6,843 nucleotides of DNA from Candidatus Thiodictyon intracellulare (GCA_016292295.1 JADNEJ010000310.1:1-6843); one strand, 5' to 3'. Positions 1 to 6,529 are shown, numbered from the stretch's first letter. Made by a program: numbers and translations. Notes: generated by a model not told the origin, from the sequence alone.

Positions 1-159
1 GTCGCGGTCCATCGGGTGGAAGCGGCGCATCGGCAGTAGCACTCCGGCCATCGAGCGGCCATCGGGGGTGATCCCAACAGTGTACCGGACCCGCCGCCAC
101 GAAGGGGTCCCTAAGTCCGATAGGCTGCTAGAGTGCGCCGGTTTGTCTGTTCCGACCAT
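1..159 (-). CDS. Possible partial ORF running off the left edge
   Basis: From an ATG at 159, inside the 3' part of the antitoxin gene and in another frame, the minus strand is open for 53 codons to the window edge. It contains the stretches RVRYTVGITPDGRSMAG and VLLPMRRFHPMDRD. I do not recognise the product. An overlapping second gene would suit a toxin-antitoxin operon, but the sequence does not resemble the PIN or RelE toxins I know. The other two minus frames downstream of the antitoxin stop at 111 are also open, as expected in such GC-rich DNA, so this may be a chance frame. The upstream CAAGGA lies too close to the ATG to be a convincing ribosome site. Confidence 0.2.
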   Translation of the reverse strand, partial: MVGTDKPAHSSSLSDLGTPSWRRVRYTVGITPDGRSMAGVLLPMRRFHPMDRD

Positions 160-268
160 TCCTTGAACGCCTGGTACTGCGCCGCATCGATTACCGCGGC
201 CACCAGGCGCTTGCGGTTATAGATCAGTTGGGGTTCGACGACCGCCCGGCGCACCAGATCGGAAAACT

Positions 269-277
269 TTTGCTTCG
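269..277. repeat. Left target-site duplication of MITE copy 1
   Basis: TTTGCTTCG lies directly against the left GGCC end of the element and matches the right-hand GTTGCTTCG at 8 of 9 positions. Restoration of the antitoxin frame when one copy is removed with the element supports a true duplication. Confidence 0.8.
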
Positions 278-402
278 GGCCTTGATCATAATTCCGCCCA
301 CCTTAGTTCAGTGCCAGCGTCGCTGCTCCCTTTCAGAACATGGTCTTGCGCGCGAAAACCCACATGGGCCGGCCGGCCGTGGGCGGATTTGTGATCAAGG
401 CC
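278..402 (+). mobile_element. MITE-like non-autonomous element, copy 1 (125 bp)
   Basis: The element starts GGCCTTGATCATAATTCC and ends GGATTTGTGATCAAGGCC. Its outer 24 bases form terminal inverted repeats matching at 22 of 24 positions, with differences only at positions 12 and 15. It is flanked by 9-bp direct repeats at 269-277 and 403-411. The interior holds AACATGGTCTTGCGCGCG and the palindromic GGCCGGCCGGCC inside a CCCAC/GTGGG inverted pair, so the transcript could fold strongly. No coding capacity is apparent. The second copy, at 6539-6662, is inverted and about 89% identical. It sits inside the antitoxin gene and truncates it after 12 codons. The size, inverted ends, duplication and lack of genes fit a MITE mobilised by a transposase elsewhere in the genome. 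I do not recognise the parent IS family. Confidence 0.87.
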
Positions 403-411
403 GTTGCTTCG
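403..411. repeat. Right target-site duplication of MITE copy 1
   Basis: GTTGCTTCG, directly after the terminal GGCC of the element, matches TTTGCTTCG at 269-277 except at the first base. On the gene strand it reads CGAAGCAAC, part of the antitoxin codons for AKQ. Confidence 0.8.
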
Positions 412-500
412 CACTCGCGATGTTCCCAGGCATAGCGACCTCGCTAATCTTTTCTTCTTTGCGTTCATTTGCGGACAAGTCCTCTTTCCAACCCGCGCCC

Positions 501-2985
501 TCAATTCCCTGCCACCACCCGGAAGCTGCTGCCGCCCATGCGGTCCTCGGGCAGTCCGTCGAGCCGGAAGTCGGCACGGGTGAAGCCCATGTTGACGCGC
601 CAGGAGCCGCCGCGCAGGACGCGCGAACTGTAGGGGTCGGCGATGATGATCTTCGGCTTGTCGTAGCGGTTGCGGTACCATTCCTAGGTGTTGTCGGCCA
701 GGTCGTAGACGCCCTGGGGGCTGCGCCCGGCGGGGTACATGCCGACCGCGGTGTCGCGTCCGACCGCGCTTTCATCGGTGTTGGCGTGGCCCTCGCGCCA
801 GTCCCGACCCCACGGGTAGATGAAGCCGGGGCGTGTGCCCTGGGCCGCCTATTGCCACTCCCACTCGTCGGGCAACCGCACGCCGTAGCCCAGGCGGGCG
901 CTCAACCAGCGGCAGAAGGCGGTGGCCTCGAACCAGTTCACATGAGTGGCGGGATAGTTGCCGTGGCGACACGCGGGGCCGCTGACCAGGGGGGTCTGGC
1001 GCAGGTTCGTAGACCATTTGGGTAAGACGAAGCCGTCCGCGGCCTCCAGGAAGGTGACGAACTGGCACTGGGTGATCGGATAAGCGGCAATCCGCAGGGG
1101 TGCGACCTGGAAGGGCCCATTACTCTCGATACGGACCTCCCCGGCCGTTATGGCGCACCAGCGGATGGCGAGGAGACCGTCCGCCACCCCGACCCCGGGA
1201 CGCGGGTCGCCGATCTGGGCCAGGCGCAGCCCGATCTCCTCGCGCTGCACGGGCTTCACCCGGGAGCACAGGATCTCGCAGAGCAGCCACTCGAGCTCCG
1301 GAGTGAGGAAGGAGGAGACCTTAAGGTCGCACTCCAGTTCGTCGAGCAGGCCGGTCTCGGCCAGTAGGGTGCGGGCGGCCTCCAGCACCTCGTGGCGTCA
1401 ACGCAAGGCCGGCGGATAGCCGATGGCCGCCCAGGTGTTGGCCTCTACCTCCACCTGGTCGCGAGTGTGCAGGGCCTAGCGGCGACGCTCGATCCAATGG
1501 CGCAGGGTCGGCCACTCCTGCAGCAGGGCCTCGTGAACGAACTCGACGGTGGCGCGCTCGCACTGGCCGATCTGCACCAGGCGGGTGTCCGGCGCCGCCA
1601 GGGCCTGCGCCAGAGCCGCGGTCTGGGGATGGGCGGCGAGCTTGACCCACTCCAGGCGGCCGGGTGGCGGTGCCGTCCTCCGCGACCGCGATGAGTTGGG
1701 AGAAGAGCTGATTCAGGGCACCCTGGGCCTCGGGCCCGACCAGGCCGAGGGCGCGTTCCGCGCGTCGGGTGATCACCCCTCCTGAGTCCGCCGGGGCTTT
1801 CCCCCGCATAGAGATCAAGGGTCATCACGGTGCCGCTTGCGCCGCGCTGCCGCGTCTGCTGGTAGGTCTCCTTAAGTGAGTGCATCGTCCATCAGCGCCA
1901 ACCCACCCGCCTGCCCGCTCGCGTCGCGCAGGAGGCGCTCCACCAACGCGGGCTCGATCTGCATCGGTACGGCCAGTTCCAGTTCGGTCAGGGGCCCCAC
2001 GATCATCCTTTCCAGGGCGGGCCGCGGCGGCAGTGCCAGGCAGTAGAGCCCCCCGGCATTCAGGATCCGCGCTAGGTCTGGCAGGGCGCAGCAGCAGTGC
2101 AGGAGAGGTCGACCCGCAGGGTGCCCAGGATGCGCAGCCGCGGCTCTTCCAGGGCCTCGATCAGGGTCTCCATGAATTCCCCGGCCAGGTCCGCATCGAC
2201 CGCGGTGAACAGTTCCTCGAACTGGTCGATAACCAGGAGCCAGCGGGCGTCCGCCGGCCGTCCGGCCAGGATGCGCGCGAGCAGATCGGCCAGGGCCGGG
2301 GCGCCGTGGCCCTTGATGGCGGCGGCCTCGGTGGGTGCATCGAAGACTGCTACCCCGGGCTCGCGCGCCAGGCTGTAGGTCAGGGCCAGGAAGGGATCGC
2401 CCCCCGTGTCCGGCCGGGACCATGCTGCTGACCTGCCAGCGCGCGGCCTGGGGCAGGTGCGGCAGCTCGTCCGCCGCGAGCCGCTCCGCCACCCCGGCCC
2501 GGACCAGGAACGACGTGTCGCACCCGAGCAGTCCGGCGACCAGGAACATGCGCGAGCCCGCGGGGTCGGCCAGGCTGCGCAGCAGGTCCCTGGTCTCGGC
2601 CTGGCGACCGAAAAAGAGCGGGGCCTGCCAGGACTCCAGGGACCGCAGCCCGGGATAGGGCTCTGCGGCCCAGGGCGTTCGCGGCGCGGCCTGCGTGAGT
2701 CCGGCGGCCAGTCGCGCGAGGGCGAGCGACCCCGCGGCACCGCCCGCCCCCAACTCGCGTAGGTCTTCGAGTAGGCCGCGTATCCCGGGGCCGGTGGGTG
2801 CCGCCAGGGCCAGCTCGAGCAGTTGCTCGGCCGCGTCCCTCGGGGGTCGGCGGCACCGGCTCGGGGTCCCGCGAGGTCAAGTCCCAGGTCAGGCCCGCGT
2901 ACATGGCGTCCCGGGACTGCCGCTCGCCCCAGCAGGGCAGGCGGACGATGAGCTCGCGCAGGCGTTGGCGATCGGTAGTGTGCAT
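501..2985 (-). pseudogene. Decayed EAD-like / nSTAND1 NTPase / FGE-sulfatase fusion
   Basis: Start is ATG 2985 with AAGGA at 2995-2999, nine bases upstream; the end is TGA 501-503. Stitching frames gives about 825 residues. (a) An alpha-helical N-terminus (2985 to ~2750, MHTTDRQRLRELIVRLP...) resembles effector-associated adaptor domains. (b) An nSTAND1 NTPase starts at PYPGLR (~2660): FFGR, a Walker A position at 2511-2534 reading GLLGCDTS, Walker B LLVIDQFEELF near 2207-2242, LARILNAGG, and VEFVHEALLQEWP near 1500. (c) An FGE-sulfatase/C-type-lectin-fold domain from ~1160 to the end has YPITQCQF, VNWFEATAFCRWL, RLPDEWEW, YPWG, GVYDLADN and RVLRGGSW. Frameshifts lie near 2842-2846, 2400-2405, 2102-2108, 1871-1880, 1775-1784 and 1656-1664. 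In-frame stops lie at 1476-1478, 1398-1400, 849-851 and 684-686. The net indel arithmetic (length 2485) agrees with these six shifts. Intact relatives are multidomain sensor NTPases linked to biological conflict; this copy cannot make the full protein. The EAD assignment is the least certain part. Confidence 0.87.
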
Positions 2986-3171
2986 TGCAGCAAGTCCTTG
3001 GAAACCCGTAGTGGACGGGGGATTCCAGGGGGCGCGCTCCCGGGTCAGGGGATGCATCTTAGCCGCTTGCCCGCGTCCTTGTCCGGGTCCCGGCGGCGTC
3101 GGCACGCGTGCTGGGTGACGCCACCGACATCCATCCCGGCCCTTGATCCGAGACATCGCGAACCAAAACAC

Positions 3172-3201
3172 TTGTCTGTCTTGGGGGAGACGCGCTATCG
3201 T
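3172..3201 (+). promoter_or_regulatory. Candidate sigma70 promoter for argD
   Basis: TTGTCT at 3172-3177 and TATCGT at 3196-3201, spaced by 18 bases, each match the -35 and -10 consensus at four of six positions. Transcription would start near 3208, leaving a leader of about 105 bases before the argD ATG that includes the terminator-like hairpin. This is the best match in the gap, but a weak one. Confidence 0.4.
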
Positions 3202-3224
3202 TGCGGCTTCGCCTTTTCGGTCAC

Positions 3225-3264
3225 GGCGGTTTCCCGCGTGGAGGAGCCGCCTTTTTGTTTTTTT
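3225..3264 (+). terminator. Intrinsic terminator or attenuator in the argD leader
   Basis: GGCGG (3225-3229) pairs with CCGCC (3247-3251). The stem can extend inwards by four more pairs, two of them G-U. It is followed at once by TTTTTGTTTTTTT (3252-3264). This is the strongest terminator signature in the window and is oriented with argD. No plus-strand gene lies upstream for it to end, so an attenuator, or the end of a short leader RNA, is plausible. GCGGC at 3203-3207 could pair with GCCGC at 3246-3250 as a competing antiterminator; that is inference. Confidence 0.65.
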
Positions 3265-3314
3265 GGACGTGGCATCGTGCACGTTCTAGAGCCAACACGG
3301 CGGGGCCTGGCCTT

Positions 3315-4493
3315 ATGAGCGAACCCTTGATGACGACCTACAAGCGGCTGCCGGTCACCTTCGCGCGGGGCGAGGGGGTCTGGCTGTGGGATGATGACGG
3401 CAAGCGCTACCTGGACGCCCTGGCCGGGATCGCCGTCTGTGGTCTGGGCCATGCGCACCCGGCGGTGCGCGACGCCCTGTGCGAGCAGGCCGGGCTGCCG
3501 GTGCACACCTCCAATATCTACCGCATTGCTGAACAGGAGCGCCTGGGCGCCCTGCTGACCAGACTCGCGGGCATGGACCGTGTGTTCTTCGGCAACTCGG
3601 GGGCCGAAGCCAACGAGGCGGCGATCAAACTGGCGCGGCTCTACGCCCATCAGCGCGGGGTCGAGAATCCGGCCATCCTGGTGATGGAGAACAGCTTCCA
3701 CGGCCGTACTCTGGCGACCCTGACGGCCACCGGCAACCGCAGGGTCCAGGCCGGCTTCGAGCCGCTGGTGCAGGGCTTCGTGCGCGCCCCCTATGACGAC
3801 ATTGGTGCCGTGGAGACCGCCGCCGCCAATCGCAAGAATATCGTCGCCATCCTGGTGGAACCGATCCAGGGCGAGGGCGGCATCAACATCCCCGGGGACG
3901 ACTATCTGCCGGCGCTGCGGCGCATCTGCGACCGTGAGGGGTGGCTCTTGATCCTGGACGAGATCCAGACCGGGATCGGCCGCACCGGGCGCTGGTTCGC
4001 CTTCCAGCACACCGACATCGTGCCGGACGTGATCACGCTCGCCAAGGCGCTCGGCAACGGCGTGCCGATCGGCGCCTGTGTGGCGCGCGGAGCAGCGGCG
4101 GAGGTCTTCGGCCCCGGCACCCATGGCTCTACCTTCGGCGGCAATTCGCTCGCCTGTCGGGCGGCGCGGGCGGTGCTGGAGACCATCACCGCACAAGACT
4201 TGGTTGAACACGCGGCGAATCAAGGGGCCGCCCTGCGCGACGCCTTCCGGGAGTCCCTAGCCCGGGTCCCGGGGGTCGTGGCGGTGCGCGGTCGGGGCCT
4301 GATGCTCGGCATCGAGTTGGACCGCCCCTGTACTGAGCTGGTGATGCTGGCCCTGACCGCGGGACTGTTGATCAATGTCACCGCCGATCGGGTCATCCGG
4401 CTCTTGCCCCCGCTGATCATCGAGCAGGACCAGGCGACCCAGTTGGTCGAGGTCTTGAGCACCCTGATCCGTCGTTTCCTCACTGCCCCCTGA
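3315..4493 (+). CDS. argD: Acetylornithine aminotransferase (ArgD)
   Basis: This cytoplasmic class III PLP-dependent aminotransferase moves an amino group between N-acetylornithine and 2-oxoglutarate in arginine synthesis; many bacterial ArgD enzymes also act on succinyldiaminopimelate in lysine synthesis. The 392-residue length is normal. Visible motifs are GHAHPAV (45-51), the PLP-phosphate region NSGAEANE (94-101), NSFHGRTLATLTATG (126-140), VEPIQGEGG (181-189), LDEIQTGIGRTG (214-225) with the cofactor-nitrogen Asp at 215, TLAKALGNG (241-249) with the Schiff-base Lys at 244, and HGSTFGGN (270-277). ATG 3315 is chosen because MSEPLMTTYKRLPVTF aligns with usual ArgD N-termini; the open frame back to 3201 crosses the terminator. 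No clear Shine-Dalgarno is seen. ATG 3330 is an alternative start. argF follows 39 bases after the stop, suggesting an operon. The reading frame is undamaged. Confidence 0.95.
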   Translation: MSEPLMTTYKRLPVTFARGEGVWLWDDDGKRYLDALAGIAVCGLGHAHPAVRDALCEQAGLPVHTSNIYRIAEQERLGALLTRLAGMDRVFFGNSGAEANEAAIKLARLYAHQRGVENPAILVMENSFHGRTLATLTATGNRRVQAGFEPLVQGFVRAPYDDIGAVETAAANRKNIVAILVEPIQGEGGINIPGDDYLPALRRICDREGWLLILDEIQTGIGRTGRWFAFQHTDIVPDVITLAKALGNGVPIGACVARGAAAEVFGPGTHGSTFGGNSLACRAARAVLETITAQDLVEHAANQGAALRDAFRESLARVPGVVAVRGRGLMLGIELDRPCTELVMLALTAGLLINVTADRVIRLLPPLIIEQDQATQLVEVLSTLIRRFLTAP

Positions 4494-4532
4494 GCGCGCG
4501 CTCTATCCCATCCCCGGAGCTATGGACCCCCG

Positions 4533-5450
4533 ATGCAAGCCACCTGTCGGCACCTATTGACACTCAACGATCTGACCGCCAAGGAAGCCCGCGCCCTGCT
4601 GGCGCGCGGCACCGAATTGAAGGCGATGCACCGCCGCGGGGAGGACTACCGCCCCCTGCGACACCGCACGCTCGCGATGATCTTCGAGAAGTCGTCCACT
4701 CGCACCCGGGTTTCCTTCGAAGCGGGTATGGTCCAGCTCGGCGGCCACGCCCTGTTCCTATCGGCGCGCGATACCCAGCTCGGGCGCGGGGAACCGGTCG
4801 AGGACGCCGCTCGGGTCCTTTCGCGCATGGTCGACGCGGTGATGATCCGCACCTTCGAGCAGGCGACGGTCGAGCGCTTCGCGGCCTACTCCCAGGTCCC
4901 GGTGATCAACGGCCTGACCAATCGGCTGCACCCCTGCCAGGTCCTAGCCGACCTCCAGACCTATTTTGAGCACCGCGGTGACATCCGTGGGCGCCGGGTG
5001 GCCTGGATCGGCGACGGAAACAATATGTGTCAGACTTACCTGGAGGCGGCGCGGCTCTTCGATTTCGCGTTGCGAGTCGGCTGTCCCGCCGGATTCGAGC
5101 CGGATGACGACCTGTTGGCCGCGGCCGCCGACCGCTGCACCATCCTGTACGACCCCCTGGCGGCGGCGGCGGGGGCCGACCTGATCGCCACCGACGTGTG
5201 GGCGAGCATGCACCAGGAGGGTGAGCACGCCGCGCGTGCCGCCCTGTTCGCACCTTACCAGGTCAGCGAGGCGCTCATGGCGTGCGCCGCCCCGGACGCG
5301 CTCTTCATGCACTGCTTGCCCGCCCACCGGGGGGAAGAGGTAGCCGCCGCGGTCATCGACGGTCCCCAGTCCGTGGTGTGGGACGAGGCCGAGAATCGGC
5401 TACATGTGCAAAAGGCGCTACTTGAATTTCTGCTGGTGAGCGGGCGTTGA
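4533..5450 (+). CDS. argF: Ornithine carbamoyltransferase (ArgF)
   Basis: The enzyme condenses carbamoyl phosphate with ornithine to give citrulline, the step before argininosuccinate synthesis. The 305-residue protein has the complete family signature: carbamoyl-phosphate loop SSTRTR (54-59), [11 protein letters not shown] (61-71), HPCQ (133-136), the ornithine-domain motif GDGNNMC (160-166), DVWASM (221-226; the usual SMG loop reads SMH here) and [11 protein letters not shown] (260-270) with the catalytic Cys at 261. Length and motif spacing are normal. GGAG at 4516-4519 is 13 bases from ATG 4533, a somewhat long spacing. An ATG at 4522 is out of frame. It lies 39 bases behind argD on the same strand with no terminator between, so co-transcription is likely. 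An anabolic role, rather than the catabolic ArcB, is inferred from the argD neighbour and the absence of arcA or arcC. Confidence 0.96.
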   Translation: MQATCRHLLTLNDLTAKEARALLARGTELKAMHRRGEDYRPLRHRTLAMIFEKSSTRTRVSFEAGMVQLGGHALFLSARDTQLGRGEPVEDAARVLSRMVDAVMIRTFEQATVERFAAYSQVPVINGLTNRLHPCQVLADLQTYFEHRGDIRGRRVAWIGDGNNMCQTYLEAARLFDFALRVGCPAGFEPDDDLLAAAADRCTILYDPLAAAAGADLIATDVWASMHQEGEHAARAALFAPYQVSEALMACAAPDALFMHCLPAHRGEEVAAAVIDGPQSVVWDEAENRLHVQKALLEFLLVSGR

Positions 5451-5494
5451 GGCGGCAGAGTCTTTTGCAACAGGCACTGGAAAGGGCAGTTCGA

Positions 5495-5541
5495 GGTTCG
5501 GCCCTCAGGCCGCATCGGAACCACCCAGCCACCGTTGGTGG
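5495..5541 (+). other. Two hairpins between argF and the SH3 gene
   Basis: GGTTC (5495-5499) pairs with GAACC (5518-5522) around an inner GGCC/GGCC pair. CCACC (5529-5533) then pairs with GGTGG (5537-5541) around a three-base loop. Neither is followed by a T run, so they are not classical intrinsic terminators. The second ends 19 bases before the ribosome site of the next gene. Any role in mRNA stability or translation is conjecture. Confidence 0.35.
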
Positions 5542-5560
5542 CCCTACAACATGTCGCAGC

Positions 5561-5565
5561 GAGGA
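5561..5565 (+). promoter_or_regulatory. Ribosome binding site that decides the SH3 gene start
   Basis: GAGGA ends six bases before GTG 5572. The in-frame ATG at 5551 has no purine-rich site upstream, and this GAGGA would lie inside its coding region. GTG 5572 is therefore the better start. Confidence 0.65.
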
Positions 5566-5571
5566 CGCCCC

Positions 5572-6252
5572 GTGAGACCATCAGCGCCGTTGCTGCTCGG
5601 CCTGTGCGCCGTGCTCCTGACCCCGAGCTGGGGCCAGGCAGAGCCACGTTATATGACTGATCAGATAGAGATCACTCTGCGCGCCGGCGACAGTACCCGC
5701 TACAAGATCCTCAAGATGCTGCCCAGCGGCACCACACTGAAGGTCCTGGGAGTCGACCAGAGCACGAAATTCGCGCGGGTGCGGACTCTGGACGGCACCA
5801 TCGGGTTCGTCCCCGTGAACCAGCTCAAGACCGAACCCGCGGCACGCAACCGGGCGGCCGAGTTGGAGGCGCGCCTGGCCGAGCTGCAACAGAACCCGGA
5901 CGCGGTCGCCGCCCGGCTGGCCAAGATCCAGACCGAACTGGCCGATCTGAAGTCGCGTTACCAGGAACTGGAGCGCGACAAGCAGCGCCTGGAGCAGAAT
6001 CTGGCGACCATCCGCCACGCCAGCACCAACGTGCTGGAGGTCACCAACGACCGGGAGCGTCTGCGCGTCCAGGTGGCGGCCCTGACCCGCTCGGGCGCCG
6101 ACCTGGAGCAGGAGAACCGGGAGCTCCAGAACCAAACGAACCAGCGCTGGTTCCTGATCGGCGCCGGGGTCCTGGCGGGCGGTATTCTGCTCGGCCTGAT
6201 CCTGCCACGGCTGCGCCTGGGGCGGCGCAAGAGTGCTTGGGGGTTGCTGTAA
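5572..6252 (+). CDS. TIGR04211-type SH3 domain protein, exported and membrane-anchored (YgiM-like)
   Basis: Read from GTG 5572 the protein has 226 residues; an in-frame ATG at 5551 would add seven. Order of parts: a signal peptide (SAPLLLGLCAVLL, probable cleavage after GQA near residue 24); a bacterial SH3 domain (about 28-90; YMTDQIEITLRAGDSTRYK to GFVPVNQL); a long charged coiled coil (about 95-195, rich in E, Q, R and L heptads); one C-terminal transmembrane helix (WFLIGAGVLAGGILLGLIL); and a short basic tail (RLRLGRRK). This layout and length match the TIGR04211 family that includes E. coli YgiM. The family's function is not well defined; the SH3 domain points to the cell wall, and the topology puts it and the coiled coil in the periplasm. 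It lies 121 bases after argF on the same strand and may share its transcript. No damage is seen. Confidence 0.87.
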   Translation: MRPSAPLLLGLCAVLLTPSWGQAEPRYMTDQIEITLRAGDSTRYKILKMLPSGTTLKVLGVDQSTKFARVRTLDGTIGFVPVNQLKTEPAARNRAAELEARLAELQQNPDAVAARLAKIQTELADLKSRYQELERDKQRLEQNLATIRHASTNVLEVTNDRERLRVQVAALTRSGADLEQENRELQNQTNQRWFLIGAGVLAGGILLGLILPRLRLGRRKSAWGLL

Positions 6253-6273
6253 TCTCCTGCGTGTGGGCCCTGC

Positions 6274-6310
6274 ACCTCGGGGAGGTCCAGTCGGGCCGCA
6301 GCGGCCGGAC
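6274..6310 (+). other. Tandem GC-rich hairpins downstream of the SH3 gene
   Basis: ACCTC (6274-6278) pairs with GAGGT (6282-6286). Then 6290-6298 pairs with 6302-6310 around a CAG loop, with eight of nine pairs and one G-G mismatch. They begin 21 bases after the SH3 stop codon. The following bases (CCAAATTCC) are not a T tract, so they may act as 3' mRNA protection or as a poor terminator. Confidence 0.4.
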
Positions 6311-6451
6311 CCAAATTCCGTCCCTGGGGCATACCAGAACACGCTGACCCGTGGATTCGCGATCTGAACGCCGCTCGCTCCCGCGCGCTATCCTAGCAGC
6401 CTGTCTGACTTAGCGACCGGTGCCACCGCCTGAGGCCCTTGGACGGGTTTT

Positions 6452-6473
6452 GTCTCAAAAAAGAGACGTTTTT
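6452..6473 (+). terminator. Possible weak intrinsic terminator
   Basis: GTCTC (6452-6456) and GAGAC (6463-6467) enclose six A residues and are followed by GTTTTT. The stem is only five pairs, so strength is doubtful. It could end plus-strand transcription from the SH3 gene about 200 bases upstream, ahead of the convergent IS630 remnant. Confidence 0.45.
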
Positions 6474-6529
6474 CGGCTAGTACCTCGCGATGGAATCGCT
6501 AGGACCACTTCCGGCTAGGCTGCCAGCGG

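Larger units (their letters stand above)
111..433 (-). pseudogene. Phd/YefM-family antitoxin gene disrupted by a MITE-like element
   Basis: The gene starts at ATG 433, preceded by GAGG about five bases upstream, and ends at TAG 111-113. As it stands it reads MPGNIASAKQRP and then stops, because the inserted element at 278-402 supplies a TGA. Removing the element plus one 9-bp flanking repeat (134 bases) leaves exactly 63 codons. The restored 62-residue protein contains AKQKFSDLVRRAVVEPQ followed by IYNRKRLVAAVID, the typical N-terminal DNA-binding core of Phd/YefM antitoxins. These bind and neutralise a partner toxin, often a PIN-type RNase, and autorepress their operon. The restored protein is shorter than many family members (about 75-90 residues), so its C-terminal toxin-binding tail may already have been lost. 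No toxin is recognisable in the window. The gene begins 67 bases beyond the stop of the decayed STAND gene on the same strand. Family assignment rests on motif recognition; the disruption is read directly. Confidence 0.85.
2986..3314. other. Intergenic region between the STAND pseudogene and argD
   Basis: This 329-base gap separates divergent genes. It holds the ribosome site of the STAND pseudogene (2995-2999, minus strand), a candidate plus-strand promoter (3172-3201) and an intrinsic-terminator hairpin (3225-3264). I found no convincing minus-strand promoter for the STAND gene. Both strands are open over parts of the region, but the frames show no protein family I recognise, and the frame leading into argD from 3201 crosses the terminator. 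Confidence 0.6.
6253..6514. other. Intergenic region after the SH3 gene
   Basis: This 262-base stretch has no recognisable gene on either strand. It holds tandem hairpins at 6274-6310, a possible terminator at 6452-6473, and, from an undetermined point, the outer end of the IS630-type element whose transposase stop is at 6515. A small inverted pair GCGAT/ATCGC lies at 6488-6500. I could not fix the IS terminus or a TA duplication. Confidence 0.55.

Noticed and set aside
501..620. A diversity-generating retroelement variable region at the end of the FGE domain.
   Set aside because: No reverse transcriptase, template repeat or adenine-biased variation is in the window.
228..1025. A 265-codon plus-strand open frame over the FGE region and MITE copy 1.
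   Set aside because: It is the antisense of clearly recognisable FGE-domain and antitoxin codons and shows no family features; long chance frames are expected at this GC content.
684..1478. Recoded amber codons: three of the four internal stops in the STAND/FGE gene are TAG.
   Set aside because: Six frameshifts and a broken Walker A make ordinary decay simpler; the antitoxin and transposase use TAG as their normal stop.
3139..3150. GGCCCTTGATCC resembles the MITE terminus GGCCTTGATC.
   Set aside because: Only ~10 bases match and with an extra base; there is no partner end or further element sequence, so it is treated as chance.
3201..3314. An N-terminal extension of ArgD from 3201.
   Set aside because: The added 38 residues match no ArgD feature and are encoded across the terminator hairpin and T tract.
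3195..4223. A 342-codon minus-strand open frame opposite argD.
   Set aside because: It is a GC-rich shadow of argD with no protein motifs, and it crosses the terminator hairpin.
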